A DNA stretch of 17,161 nucleotides from an uncultured Burkholderiaceae bacterium (GCA_937862845.1 CALMCK010000115.1:1-17161), one strand, 5' to 3'. Positions 7,278 through 15,133 are shown, counted from the first letter of the stretch. Translations and numbers: made by a program. Notes: generated by a model from the letters alone, not told the origin.

Positions 7278-8126
7278 TTAGTTTTGAGCCAAGTATTGCT
7301 TGGCCTTGCCCGCTGCCTCACCGACTTGGGTCGGCTGAGTCGCGAGGACGGGGTCTGAGACATCCGTTGATTCGATGGCGTGTACATTGTCTGGCGAACC
7401 CGTCCACACAGGGTCGGCGATTTCGCCAAAGACTTCGCGCAAGCGATCGCCCCACGTGCGGTTAATCATTTGATAGTAATGGTTGTCGGCGGTGATTTGG
7501 GTGAATTTGGTGACCGCCAACGCATCTTTTTCGTAGCACAACAAATCGAGTGGCAAGCCGACCGAGATGTTTGAACGCAGCGTGGAGTCCATCGAAATCA
7601 ACGCGCATTTGGTCGCTTCATCGAGCGGCGTGTCTGGTGTGATGACGCGGTCCACAATCGGCTTGCCGTATTTGGCCTCACCGATTTGAAAGTAAGGATT
7701 GTCGTCGGTCGCTTCGATGAAATTGCCCGCCGAATACACCTGAAACAAACGCATGTCCTCATCGCCGATTTGCCCACCGATGATGAAGCTGACACTGAAC
7801 TCGAAGCCGAATTCCTTCAACGCCGCACCGTCGAGCTCATACACCGAGCGGATGGCATGGCCGACCAAACGTGCGGCTTGGTACATGTTTTTCACATTCC
7901 ACAGCGTGCTGCCTTCTTCGGTTTTGGTTTGGCGCATGAGGTGCTGCACCACCGATTGGCTGATGGATAAATTGCCAGACGTCATGAGCACGATGGTGCG
8001 GTCGCCCGGCGTTTCAAACACCGTCATTTTTCGGAATGTGTTGACCAAATCAACACCCGCATTGGTGCGGGTGTCGGATAAAAAAACCATGCCCGTGTTG
8101 AGCTTGATGGCGACGCAATATGTCAT
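7278..8126 (-). CDS. anbu: Anbu, bacterial proteasome-type (Ntn-hydrolase) protease
   Basis: Member of the Anbu (ancestral beta subunit) family, COG3484, an Ntn-hydrolase related to proteasome beta subunits and HslV. The start MTYCVAIKLNTGMVFLSDTR places a threonine directly after the initiator Met. Removing Met would expose Thr1, and the proteasome-like partners follow at D18 (SDTRTNAGVD) and K33 (FRKMTVF), giving the Thr-Asp-Lys arrangement expected of the fold. Further family features are VLMTSGNLSISQSVV and the FIIGGQIGDEDMRLFQVYSA region. At 282 residues it is longer than HslV, as is normal for Anbu; the last 40 or so residues are a low-complexity tail. A GAGG ribosome site lies 6 bases upstream. 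It is the last of the four-gene ATP-grasp / alpha-E / transglutaminase / Anbu set. Structures of relatives show open-ring or helical assemblies; natural substrates remain unknown. Confidence 0.95.
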   Translation of the reverse strand: MTYCVAIKLNTGMVFLSDTRTNAGVDLVNTFRKMTVFETPGDRTIVLMTSGNLSISQSVVQHLMRQTKTEEGSTLWNVKNMYQAARLVGHAIRSVYELDGAALKEFGFEFSVSFIIGGQIGDEDMRLFQVYSAGNFIEATDDNPYFQIGEAKYGKPIVDRVITPDTPLDEATKCALISMDSTLRSNISVGLPLDLLCYEKDALAVTKFTQITADNHYYQMINRTWGDRLREVFGEIADPVWTGSPDNVHAIESTDVSDPVLATQPTQVGEAAGKAKQYLAQN

Positions 8127-8155
8127 GTGAACCTCGTTGCTATTTGAATGAAATC

Positions 8156-8185
8156 ATTTTACGCGAGGATGGGCCGTGGCGGCAA
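8156..8185 (-). promoter_or_regulatory. Candidate sigma-70 promoter for anbu
   Basis: On the minus strand, TTGCCG (8180-8185) and TAAAAT (8156-8161) are separated by 18 bases, in the 114-base gap between the transglutaminase gene and anbu. The match is moderate (4/6 and 5/6). If used, it would transcribe anbu, and possibly the GST and hem genes, independently of the upstream cluster promoter. Confidence 0.3.
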
Positions 8186-8240
8186 GCCGTTTGCGTTTTG
8201 ATGTGCTCGCTGGTAAACATAAATGACCGCGCCAAGTTTT

Positions 8241-9065
8241 TTATTGTTGTGCTGGCTGCCAGCCACCGTCATACTGCGCCGAGACAAACACATGTGCGTC
8301 CAAATGCTCGAGCCCGCCACCAAAACGCGAGCCGCGCACGGGTGCGGCGGAGTCGTAGTCACGGCCGATGGCGAGGCGGCAGTGGCGGCCGTCGGTCACC
8401 GATTGGTGGGTGATGTCGAGGCTGAGCCAGTCGTGGTTGGGCGTGTACACATCGACCCATGCGTGGCTGGCGACGTGACCCAAATCACCTGTGTTTAGAT
8501 AACCGCTGACATAGCGTGCGGGTATGCCGACGGCGTGACAGCAGGCGATGAAGGCGTGTGCGTGGTCTTGGCAAACGCCCATGCCTTGCATGAATGATTC
8601 GGCGGCGGTGGTCGTCACGTCGGTCGAGCCGGTGACATAGTTGATGCGCGCATAGACGGCGTTCATCAAATTGAAAAAATCATTTTCGGTGGCGTTGCCA
8701 TTGTTGAGGTGCTCGCGGGCGAACTCGGTCAACGCGACATCTGGCACGGTGTAACGCGTCGGCTGCGTGTAGACCAGTGGTGAGAGTCCGTCGGCTTTGA
8801 AGCGGTGGCTGCTGGCATCCTCGGCAATCTCGACCACGCCTTGCACGGTGACTTCGAGGTGCTGAGTCGGTTGCGTGATGGTCATGATGTGGGTGCGGTT
8901 GCCAAATGCGTCCACCTGTGCTTGCAGGCGCGTCGGTGCGCTGATGTGCCAGTTGATGACGTTTTGACCCGCGCCGCTGCGCGGCGTGACGCGCAGGAGT
9001 TGAATCAAATACGAGACGGGGTCGTCGTAGCGGTAGCTGGTGCGGTGGGTGATTTCAAAGCGCAT
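8241..9065 (-). CDS. Transglutaminase-like cysteine protease/amidase of the Anbu cluster
   Basis: Predicted papain-fold enzyme of the bacterial transglutaminase-like superfamily (transglutaminase N-terminal plus core domain). I chose the ATG at 9065 (MRFEITHRTSYRYDDPVSYL) because this is the usual family N-terminus; the frame is open nine codons further upstream without family similarity. The product is 274 residues. The catalytic triad is intact: C165 in GMGVCQDHAHAF, H201 in ASHAWVDVY and D217 in LSLDITH. The N-terminal 100 residues form the beta-sandwich domain (LLRVTPRSGAGQNVINW). Proteins of this kind in ATP-grasp / alpha-E clusters are predicted to cleave or rearrange amide bonds rather than to cross-link proteins. 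No signal peptide is visible, so it is probably cytoplasmic. It lies between the alpha-E gene and anbu in the same orientation. Confidence 0.93.
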   Translation of the reverse strand: MRFEITHRTSYRYDDPVSYLIQLLRVTPRSGAGQNVINWHISAPTRLQAQVDAFGNRTHIMTITQPTQHLEVTVQGVVEIAEDASSHRFKADGLSPLVYTQPTRYTVPDVALTEFAREHLNNGNATENDFFNLMNAVYARINYVTGSTDVTTTAAESFMQGMGVCQDHAHAFIACCHAVGIPARYVSGYLNTGDLGHVASHAWVDVYTPNHDWLSLDITHQSVTDGRHCRLAIGRDYDSAAPVRGSRFGGGLEHLDAHVFVSAQYDGGWQPAQQ

Positions 9066-9131
9066 AGGTGACCTGCAAAGGGTGTGCAGCACGGTGCCCT
9101 TTGTTTCTGTGGTGGGTGTTTAAATCAATCA

Positions 9132-10109
9132 TCATGCCGCATGCGATGGGTTGAGTGGCACGAGGAAGTCCGTGCTGATTTGATTGCCCAACTCATAGGT
9201 TTTTTCTAAAAACTCAGTCAAATAATCATGGATGCCGCCCGTGCCTGTGAGCACGTCTTTGATGCGGCCGTATTCTAAATCGGCCAACATGCGCCCCGCG
9301 ATGCGTTCGGTTTCAGCGGAATAATTGTTGCGCACGTATTTGAGATTTTTCACCAAATCAATCATGCAAGCGGCCAGTGAGCGCGGCATTTCTTTACGGA
9401 AAATCAATAACTCAGCGACCCGCTCTGGCGTGATGACGTCGTGGTAGGTTTTGCGATACACCTCAAAAGCCGAGACGGAGCGCAGCAACGATGCCCAGTG
9501 GTAAAAGTCACCCGTCGAGTCAACGGTCAACTCGTCGGCATTGCGCTCGGAACGCTCAAAAAATTTCAAATCAAGCAAACGCGCGGTGTTGTCGGCGCGT
9601 TCAATGAATGTGCCCATGCGCAAAAAATTAAACGATTCGTCTTTCAGCATTGTGCCGATCGCCACGCCGCGCGACAAATGCGACTGGTTTTTCACCCACT
9701 CAAGATACTCGGGCGCGTCGTCGTATGCGCGGCCAGATGTGACCCAATCTCGCGACTCGAGCCAGATGGTGTTGACCGTTTCAAACATTTCAGAGGTTAA
9801 CGTTCCGCGCACCGCGCGTGCATTCTCACGTGCTGCCCACAAACACGACACGATGGACGATGGGTTGCGCATATCGGTGATCATGAATCGCATGACATTG
9901 GGCGTCGTGATGTCGCCGTACAGCTCTTCAAACAACGGCTCGAGCTCTGACAAGCCCAGCGTGGCGCGCCACAAATCCGTGGTGAGGCGCGGCGGATGCG
10001 GCATGAGCAAGGTGTCGTAATTGACACCGAGCATGCGTGCGGTGTTTTCTGCACGCTCGAGATAACGGGCGTGCCAGTACAGGTGATCGGCGGTGCGGCT
10101 TAATAACAT
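9132..10109 (-). CDS. Alpha-E domain protein (DUF403) of the ATP-grasp cluster
   Basis: All-helical alpha-E family protein, 325 residues. The hallmark start MLLSRTADHLYWHARYLERA is present (a few residues before the family's usual ENTARML), as are FNFLRMGTFIERADNTARLL near the middle and the FRKEMPRSLAACMID segment that gives the family its conserved glutamates. An AAGGAAG ribosome site lies about 9 bases upstream. The family has no demonstrated activity. It is almost always encoded beside a circularly permuted ATP-grasp protein and a transglutaminase-like protein, as here, and is proposed to work with the ATP-grasp enzyme in forming a peptide or amide bond. The ATP-grasp stop is 43 bases upstream and the transglutaminase start 66 bases downstream. 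Confidence 0.94.
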   Translation of the reverse strand: MLLSRTADHLYWHARYLERAENTARMLGVNYDTLLMPHPPRLTTDLWRATLGLSELEPLFEELYGDITTPNVMRFMITDMRNPSSIVSCLWAARENARAVRGTLTSEMFETVNTIWLESRDWVTSGRAYDDAPEYLEWVKNQSHLSRGVAIGTMLKDESFNFLRMGTFIERADNTARLLDLKFFERSERNADELTVDSTGDFYHWASLLRSVSAFEVYRKTYHDVITPERVAELLIFRKEMPRSLAACMIDLVKNLKYVRNNYSAETERIAGRMLADLEYGRIKDVLTGTGGIHDYLTEFLEKTYELGNQISTDFLVPLNPSHAA

Positions 10110-10152
10110 GATGGTGCTTCCTTAACAATAACAGTCCGTGTGATTTGAGGCA

Positions 10153-11577
10153 TTATTCCAATACCCACGTGTCTTTTGTGCCGCCGCCTTGCGAGCTATT
10201 GACCACGAGCGAGCCCTCTTTGAGGGCGACGCGGGTCAAGCCACCCGGTGCGAGCATGACGTCTTTGCCCGAGAGCACGAATGGGCGCAGGTCAATGTGG
10301 CGCGGTGCAATGCCTGCATCGACAAACGTTGGGCAGGTGGACAAAGCGAGTGTCGGTTGTGCGATGTATTGGTCAGGATGCGCTTTGACCACTTCGCGGA
10401 ATGCATCGACTTCGGCCTTGGTCGAAGCGGGCCCGACCAACATGCCGTAGCCGCCCGCGCCATGGGTGAGTTTGACCACAAGATTTTCCATATTGGCCAA
10501 CACATAGCTGAGCTCATCGGGTTTGCGGCACTGGTATGTCGGCACATTATTGAGTATCGGCTCTTCGGACAAATAAAACCGCACCATGTCGGGCACAAAT
10601 GGGTAAATGGATTTGTCGTCGGCGACGCCGGTGCCGATGGCGTTGCTCAATGTGACATTGCCCGCGCGGTAGCAATTGAGCAAACCCGACACACCGAGCG
10701 ATGAGTCGTGGCGGAAAGCAAGCGGATCGAGAAAATCGTCATCGACGCGGCGATAAATCACATCGACGCGCTTCGGCCCGCGTGTGGTGCGCATGTAGAC
10801 ATGCAAATCATCGACAAACATGTCCTTGCCCTCGACCAGCTCGACGCCCATTTGTTGCGCCAAAAAAGCGTGCTCAAAATACGCGCTGTTGTAAGCACCT
10901 GGTGTCATGACGACCACCGTCGGGTTGTCTTTGCCATGTGGAGCGACGCTGCGCAAGGTCTCGAGCAATAAGTCAGGGTAATGGGCGACGGGCGCAACTT
11001 TGTATTTGGAAAACAAATCAGGAAACAAACGCATCATCATTTTGCGGTCTTCGAGCATGTACGACACACCCGATGGCACGCGCAGATTGTCCTCTAACAC
11101 GTAAAACTCGCCCTCACCCGCGCGGACAATATCGACGCCACTGATGTGCGAGTACACCTGCCGCGCGACCTCGACGCCTTGCATTTCTGGGCGATACTGT
11201 GCGTTACCCAAAATACGTTCGGCGGGGATGATGCCCGCTTTGATGATTTTTTGCTCGTGGTACACGTCGTGTAAAAACATATTGAGCGCCAAAACGCGCT
11301 GACGCAGGCCTTTTTCCAAGTCCTGCCATTCTTTTTTAGGAAAAATACGTGGAATGATGTCAAAAGGAATCAGCCGTTCCGTGCCCGACTCCTCACCATA
11401 AACCGTGAAAGTGATGCCGACTTTATGAAACATCAAATCGGCTTGTTGGCGCTTGTTGGCCAAATGTTGTGGGCTTTGCGAACGCAGCCATTCATCCATC
11501 ACCGAGTAGTGCGGGCGCAACTCTGACTGCGCGCGGTTTTGATACATTTCATCATAGAAGTTTATTGGCATTGACAT
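10153..11577 (-). CDS. Circularly permuted ATP-grasp protein (predicted amide/peptide ligase)
   Basis: Circularly permuted ATP-grasp family protein (DUF404/DUF407 type), 474 residues, predicted to use ATP to ligate a carboxylate to an amine. The start MSMPINFYDEMYQNRAQSEL is typical, with GGGAA 6 bases upstream. Conserved blocks are FTVYGEESGTERLIPFDIIP (57-76), FYVLEDNLRVPSGVSYMLED (158-177), DVIYRRVDDDFLDP (272-285), NLVVKLTHGAGGYGM (365-379, likely the nucleotide-binding glycine loop and lysine), HIDLRPF (427-433), and the terminal SSQGGGTKDTWVLE. All look intact and the length is normal. It is the first gene of the minus-strand run and the only one with a long upstream region, which holds candidate promoter and NtrC-like sites. 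Substrates are unknown; the cluster has been predicted to make or modify a small peptide. Confidence 0.95.
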   Translation of the reverse strand: MSMPINFYDEMYQNRAQSELRPHYSVMDEWLRSQSPQHLANKRQQADLMFHKVGITFTVYGEESGTERLIPFDIIPRIFPKKEWQDLEKGLRQRVLALNMFLHDVYHEQKIIKAGIIPAERILGNAQYRPEMQGVEVARQVYSHISGVDIVRAGEGEFYVLEDNLRVPSGVSYMLEDRKMMMRLFPDLFSKYKVAPVAHYPDLLLETLRSVAPHGKDNPTVVVMTPGAYNSAYFEHAFLAQQMGVELVEGKDMFVDDLHVYMRTTRGPKRVDVIYRRVDDDFLDPLAFRHDSSLGVSGLLNCYRAGNVTLSNAIGTGVADDKSIYPFVPDMVRFYLSEEPILNNVPTYQCRKPDELSYVLANMENLVVKLTHGAGGYGMLVGPASTKAEVDAFREVVKAHPDQYIAQPTLALSTCPTFVDAGIAPRHIDLRPFVLSGKDVMLAPGGLTRVALKEGSLVVNSSQGGGTKDTWVLE

Positions 11578-11627
11578 ACGTTTCCCTTGTGCTGCCCGAG
11601 CATGGCGGTGAAAATGATTGGTGACCC

Positions 11628-11656
11628 ATTATGCATGAAGCACCTTGTGAGGTAAA
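11628..11656 (-). promoter_or_regulatory. Candidate sigma-70 promoter of the ATP-grasp/Anbu cluster
   Basis: On the minus strand TTTACC (11651-11656) and CATAAT (11628-11633) are 17 bases apart, the ideal spacing, with 4/6 and 5/6 matches. It lies about 50 bases before the ATP-grasp start, and no better pair is visible in this 184-base divergent region. Confidence 0.42.
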
Positions 11657-11675
11657 GCGCTTGAGCCGATAGTTC

Positions 11676-11692
11676 TGCACCAACTTCGTGCA
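11676..11692. promoter_or_regulatory. NtrC-like dyad upstream of the ATP-grasp/Anbu cluster
   Basis: TGCACCAACTTCGTGCA matches the NtrC consensus TGCACYA-N4-GGTGCA at every specified position except one (C for G). It lies about 100 bases upstream of the ATP-grasp start and 70 bases upstream of prmC. The same three-gene ATP-grasp / alpha-E / transglutaminase set has, to my recollection, been seen among nitrogen-limitation-responsive genes in pseudomonads, which makes the site more plausible. Binding here is inference. Confidence 0.4.
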
Positions 11693-11704
11693 ATGCACGC
11701 ACCA
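11689..11704 (-). promoter_or_regulatory. Sigma-54-like -24/-12 element
   Basis: Read on the minus strand, TGGTGCGTGCATTGCA has GG and GC ten bases apart and matches TGGCACG-N4-TTGCA except at two positions. It points toward the ATP-grasp gene. It overlaps the NtrC-like dyad, which is not the usual enhancer arrangement (sites normally lie 80 or more bases upstream), so one of the two may be coincidental. Confidence 0.28.
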
Positions 11705-11761
11705 CGCCGCCGATGTGCTATGCTGCCCCACCCTCCTCAAACACAACAAGCCTTGAACAAC

Positions 11762-12595
11762 ATGACCACAGCCACCATCGCCGAACTCCTGCGCAGCACC
11801 GATTTACCCACCCTCGAAAACCGCATGTTGCTCAGCCACACCACGGGCTTGAGCCATGTGCAGCTGATCAGTCGTGGCAATGAGTCACTCGATGACGCAT
11901 CGTTTGCCGCATTCAATCATGCGCGTGCGCGACGCATGAGTGGTGAGCCGATGGCTTATATTGTCGGCACCCGTGAGTTTTATGGCCGTGATTTTTCTGT
12001 CTCGCCTGCGGTGCTGATTCCCCGTCCCGACACGGAGCTGCTCATCGACACGGCTTTGGCGCTGGTGTTACCTGCTCAAGCTCAAGTGCTGGACATGGGC
12101 ACAGGCTCTGGTGCGATAGCGGTGACATTGGCCTGCGAGCGGGCGGACTGGCGCGTGGTGGGACTCGATGTGAGTGGTGCGGCGCTGGCGGTGGCGCGCG
12201 AGAATGCCGCACAGCTGGGCGCGCATGTGTCGCTGTTTGAGAGCGATTGGTTCACGACACTCAAAGGCAGTGAGGCACGTTTTGACCTGATTGTCAGCAA
12301 CCCACCGTATATTGAGCGCGACGACGTTCACCTGAGCCAAGGCGATGTGCGCTTTGAGCCGCGCGGCGCGTTGACCGACGATGCGGACGGCTTGTCGTGC
12401 TATCGGATTTTGCTCAACGAGGTCGCCGAGTATTTGGTCGATGGTGGCTGGTTTATGGTTGAGCACGGTTTTGACCAAGCACTGGCGGTGCGTGATTTAT
12501 TCGCGCAGGCCGATTTAACCGACGTAGTGACACTGCGCGACTTGGCGGGACACGAGCGCGTGACCGTCGGCAGAAAAGCGCTTGACGCGCACTGA
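11762..12595 (+). CDS. prmC: Peptide chain release factor N5-glutamine methyltransferase
   Basis: SAM-dependent enzyme (formerly HemK) that methylates the glutamine of the GGQ motif in release factors RF1 and RF2, improving termination. I chose the ATG at 11762 (MTTATIAELLRSTDLPTLEN), giving 277 residues, the family's usual length; the frame is open 23 codons further upstream without similarity. The N-terminal helical domain includes GEPMAYIVGTREFYGRDFSV (61-80) and LIPRPDTELLID. The SAM-binding motif I is DMGTGSGAIAVTLA (111-124), and the catalytic NPPY is at 180-183 (IVSNPPYIE). It is usually next to prfA in proteobacteria; here it stands alone, diverging from the ATP-grasp cluster. The Shine-Dalgarno sequence is weak. 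Confidence 0.96.
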   Translation: MTTATIAELLRSTDLPTLENRMLLSHTTGLSHVQLISRGNESLDDASFAAFNHARARRMSGEPMAYIVGTREFYGRDFSVSPAVLIPRPDTELLIDTALALVLPAQAQVLDMGTGSGAIAVTLACERADWRVVGLDVSGAALAVARENAAQLGAHVSLFESDWFTTLKGSEARFDLIVSNPPYIERDDVHLSQGDVRFEPRGALTDDADGLSCYRILLNEVAEYLVDGGWFMVEHGFDQALAVRDLFAQADLTDVVTLRDLAGHERVTVGRKALDAH

Positions 12596-12709
12596 AAACC
12601 CATGCAAACTGTCCCTAAATACAATCATCGCAAACGTGTTTCAATCTGTCGTCATTTGCCTCAATTGGGACGAAGGTGAGAAAACACCCACAAAATCAAG
12701 GGAACAAAC

Positions 12710-13369
12710 ATGGCTCGAATGGCGCGAGTGTACCTGCCCAACATCGCTCAACTGGTCCGCGTGCAGGGCATCAACGGTGCGGCGGTTTTTTTTGATGACG
12801 CCGACTATGAAGGATGGCGCGCCATTTTGCGCACCATCGCTCCCCATCATGCGGTTGACATCCATGCTTATGCGCTGGTGGCGCATTCGGTTTATCTGCT
12901 GGTCAGCGCGCGCGATGAAAAAGCCCTTGGCCGCTTGATGCAAGACCTCGGCCGCCGCTATGTGCGACAAGTCAATACCAAATACAAACGCAGCGGCACA
13001 TTGTGGGAAGGCCGCTACCGCACGGCTTACATTCAAGACGAACCACACGTCATCGACGCTTATGTCTGGTTGGACGGCATGTCAGAGCACACGAGCCGCA
13101 GCCACCACACGGGACTACAGTTGCAGGGTTTCATTCAAGACCATCCTCAATACTGGGCGCTGGGCAACACCCCCTTTGATCGCCAGTCGCGCTATGGCCA
13201 ACAACTGCTCGCAGGTGTTTCAGCCAAAACCGCGCAGGCACTCGGCCAAGCCGTCCAGACAGGCTGGGCGCTCGGTGATGCACAATTTCTCGCACAAGCC
13301 ACCCGCATCGGCGGTCGCCGCATCACGGCTGCCGCACGCGGGCGCCCAAAAAAACAACCTTCTAAATAA
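12710..13369 (+). CDS. REP-associated-transposase-like protein lacking the HUH motif (possibly domesticated)
   Basis: A 219-residue protein of the Y1 transposase / TnpA-REP superfamily. Recognisable parts are the N-terminal MARMARVYLP...AAVFFDDADYEGW, GRLMQDLGRRYVRQVNTKYK (74-93), SGTLWEGRYRTAYIQDE (95-111), and the betaproteobacterial C-terminal block YWALGNTPFDRQ (148-159) with GWALGDAQF (185-193). Two catalytic regions are changed. The usual NHVHLL metal-binding HUH pair is HSVYLL (59-64), with no histidine pair. The usual YIELNPVRAG block is YVWLDGMSEHTS (118-129). DNA nicking by the normal mechanism is therefore unlikely. The frame is intact and has a GGGAA ribosome site, so the protein may be kept for a non-transposition role, such as DNA binding. 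I see no flanking REP palindromes or target-site features. Confidence 0.82.
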   Translation: MARMARVYLPNIAQLVRVQGINGAAVFFDDADYEGWRAILRTIAPHHAVDIHAYALVAHSVYLLVSARDEKALGRLMQDLGRRYVRQVNTKYKRSGTLWEGRYRTAYIQDEPHVIDAYVWLDGMSEHTSRSHHTGLQLQGFIQDHPQYWALGNTPFDRQSRYGQQLLAGVSAKTAQALGQAVQTGWALGDAQFLAQATRIGGRRITAAARGRPKKQPSK

Positions 13370-13392
13370 AACGCACATGCGTTCACTTTTTT
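13370..13392 (+). terminator. Possible weak intrinsic terminator after the transposase-like gene
   Basis: AACGCA and TGCGTT (13370-13375, 13378-13383) form a short stem directly after the stop, followed within 3 bases by six T. The stem is short and the loop only 2 bases (or 4 with two pairs fewer), so efficiency would be low. The acyl-CoA ligase promoter must lie in the same 72-base gap; TACAAT at 13396-13401 could be its -10, but no good -35 is present. Confidence 0.3.
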
Positions 13393-13441
13393 CAGTACAA
13401 TGATTTTATAAAAACAAACAAATCCAAACTGGAGACAAACC

Positions 13442-15118
13442 ATGAACCAAAAACCCTGGCTCGATTCATACGATGCTGGCGTGACCAGCACCATTAATAT
13501 TGACGCATACGCATCGCTCGCGGGCATGTTTGAAGAAGCGTTTGAAACCTACGCCGACCGTGTCGCCACCTCATCGATGGGCAAAGACATGACCTATGCG
13601 CAATGGGGCAAGTACTCTGAGCACATCGGCGCATGGCTGCAACAGCTCGGCCTACAAAAAGGCGATCGCGTCGCCATCATGATGCCCAATTGCACGCAAT
13701 ACCCCATCTTGGTCGCAGCGATACTGCGCGCGGGCTACTGCGTGGTCAACGTCAATCCGCTGTACACCGCAACCGAGTTGACCCATCAACTCAACGATTC
13801 GAATGCCAAAGCGATTTTCATTCTCGAGAACTTCGCCGCCACACTGCAACACGCATTGCCCGAGCTCAAACAACTCAAACACATCGTGGTATCCAGCTTG
13901 GGTGACATGCTCGGCCTGAAAGGCCACATCGTGAATCTGGTTGTGCGCAAAATCAAAAAAATGGTGCCCGACTGGCACATTGACGACACCACATCGTTTA
14001 AAGAAGTTTTGAGCCAAGGTGAGCGCACACGCCTCACGCCTGTGCAATTAGAGCACGGCGACTTGGCATTTTTACAATACACCGGCGGCACGACGGGTGT
14101 CGCCAAAGGCGCCATGCTCACCCATGGCAACATTCTCGCCAATGTCCTGCAAGTCGATGCTTGGTGTGGCGAGCAGCTCAAAACCGACAAAGACGAAGGC
14201 GTGGTTTTCGTCGGCGCATTGCCGATGTACCACATCTTTGGCCTGACTGCCTGTGCGCTGTTTTGTGCCCACATTGGCGGGCATTTATTGCTCATCACCA
14301 ACCCCCGCGACGTGCCCGCATTCATTAAAGATTTGTCAAAATACCCGTTTGCTCTGCTGCCTGCGGTCAATACATTATTCACCGCACTGCTCAACCACCC
14401 CGACTTCGCCAAGCTTGATTTTTCTCATCTCAAGATTGCCCTCGGTGGCGGCATGGCGGTTCAAAAAGCAGTGGCCGAACGTTTCAAAGCCACCACAGGC
14501 GTCGACATTTGCCAAGCGTATGGTTTGACCGAAACCAGTCCAGGCGCTACTTTCAACCCTGCACGCAACACCACATTCACAGGCAGCATTGGCTTACCGC
14601 TGCCATCGACCGACATCGCCATTCTCGACGATGACGGCGCAGAAGTCGCCATCGGCGCCACCGGCGAAATCGCCATTCGTGGCCCGCAAGTGATGACAGG
14701 CTACTGGCAGCGTCCCGACGAAACAGCAAAAACCATGACTGCCGATGGTTTTTTCAAAACAGGTGACATCGGCTTCATGGATGAAAAAGGCTTTGTCTTT
14801 GTGGTCGATCGCAAGAAAAACATGATTTTGGTCTCAGGGTTCAATGTCTACCCCAACGAAATCGAAGACGTCGCTGTGCGCCACCCCAAAGTCCTTGAGT
14901 GCGCCGCCATCGGCATTCCTGATGAACATTCGGGTGAGGCGGTGAAGTTCTTTGTCGTCAAAAAAGACAACAGCCTGACAGAAACGGAACTGCTTGAATT
15001 CATGAAAGAGCATTTAACCAATTACAAACGTGCCAAACATGTTGAATTCCGCGCCGACTTACCCAAGTCAAATGTCGGTAAAATTTTACACAAAGACTTG
15101 CGCGAACCTGCCAAATAA
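13442..15118 (+). CDS. fadD: Long-chain fatty acid--CoA ligase (AMP-forming)
   Basis: Activates long-chain fatty acids to acyl-CoA through an acyl-adenylate (EC 6.2.1.3), feeding beta-oxidation or lipid synthesis; FadD proteins are membrane-associated. The 558-residue protein shows the ANL superfamily signatures: the AMP-binding loop YTGGTTGVAKGAM (213-225), GLTETSP (361-367), and the hinge region KTGDIGFMDEKGFVFVVDRK (439-458). The FACS signature around MILVSGFNVYPNEIEDV (461-477) and the catalytic lysine in NVGKILHKDLR near residue 547 complete the set. Length matches E. coli FadD. The start is supported by GGAG about 10 bases upstream. The gene is followed by a strong bidirectional terminator. 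No other beta-oxidation genes are in the window. Acyl chain preference cannot be read from the sequence. Confidence 0.95.
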   Translation: MNQKPWLDSYDAGVTSTINIDAYASLAGMFEEAFETYADRVATSSMGKDMTYAQWGKYSEHIGAWLQQLGLQKGDRVAIMMPNCTQYPILVAAILRAGYCVVNVNPLYTATELTHQLNDSNAKAIFILENFAATLQHALPELKQLKHIVVSSLGDMLGLKGHIVNLVVRKIKKMVPDWHIDDTTSFKEVLSQGERTRLTPVQLEHGDLAFLQYTGGTTGVAKGAMLTHGNILANVLQVDAWCGEQLKTDKDEGVVFVGALPMYHIFGLTACALFCAHIGGHLLLITNPRDVPAFIKDLSKYPFALLPAVNTLFTALLNHPDFAKLDFSHLKIALGGGMAVQKAVAERFKATTGVDICQAYGLTETSPGATFNPARNTTFTGSIGLPLPSTDIAILDDDGAEVAIGATGEIAIRGPQVMTGYWQRPDETAKTMTADGFFKTGDIGFMDEKGFVFVVDRKKNMILVSGFNVYPNEIEDVAVRHPKVLECAAIGIPDEHSGEAVKFFVVKKDNSLTETELLEFMKEHLTNYKRAKHVEFRADLPKSNVGKILHKDLREPAK

Positions 15119-15133
15119 GGTGCTTTTCGCACA

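Noticed and set aside
12612..12671. GTCCC / GGGAC inverted pair before the transposase-like gene as a REP element
   Set aside because: The arms are only five to eight bases with a gap of about 50 bases and no second copy, unlike the compact hairpins usually linked to REP-associated transposases.
12582..12938. Open frame of 118 codons overlapping the transposase-like gene
   Set aside because: It lies in another frame of a gene with clear family similarity, starts inside prmC and resembles no protein.
13382..13413. Sigma-70 promoter for the acyl-CoA ligase
   Set aside because: TTCACT and several AT-rich -10 candidates occur, but no pair has both acceptable spacing and acceptable match, so I did not list one as a feature.
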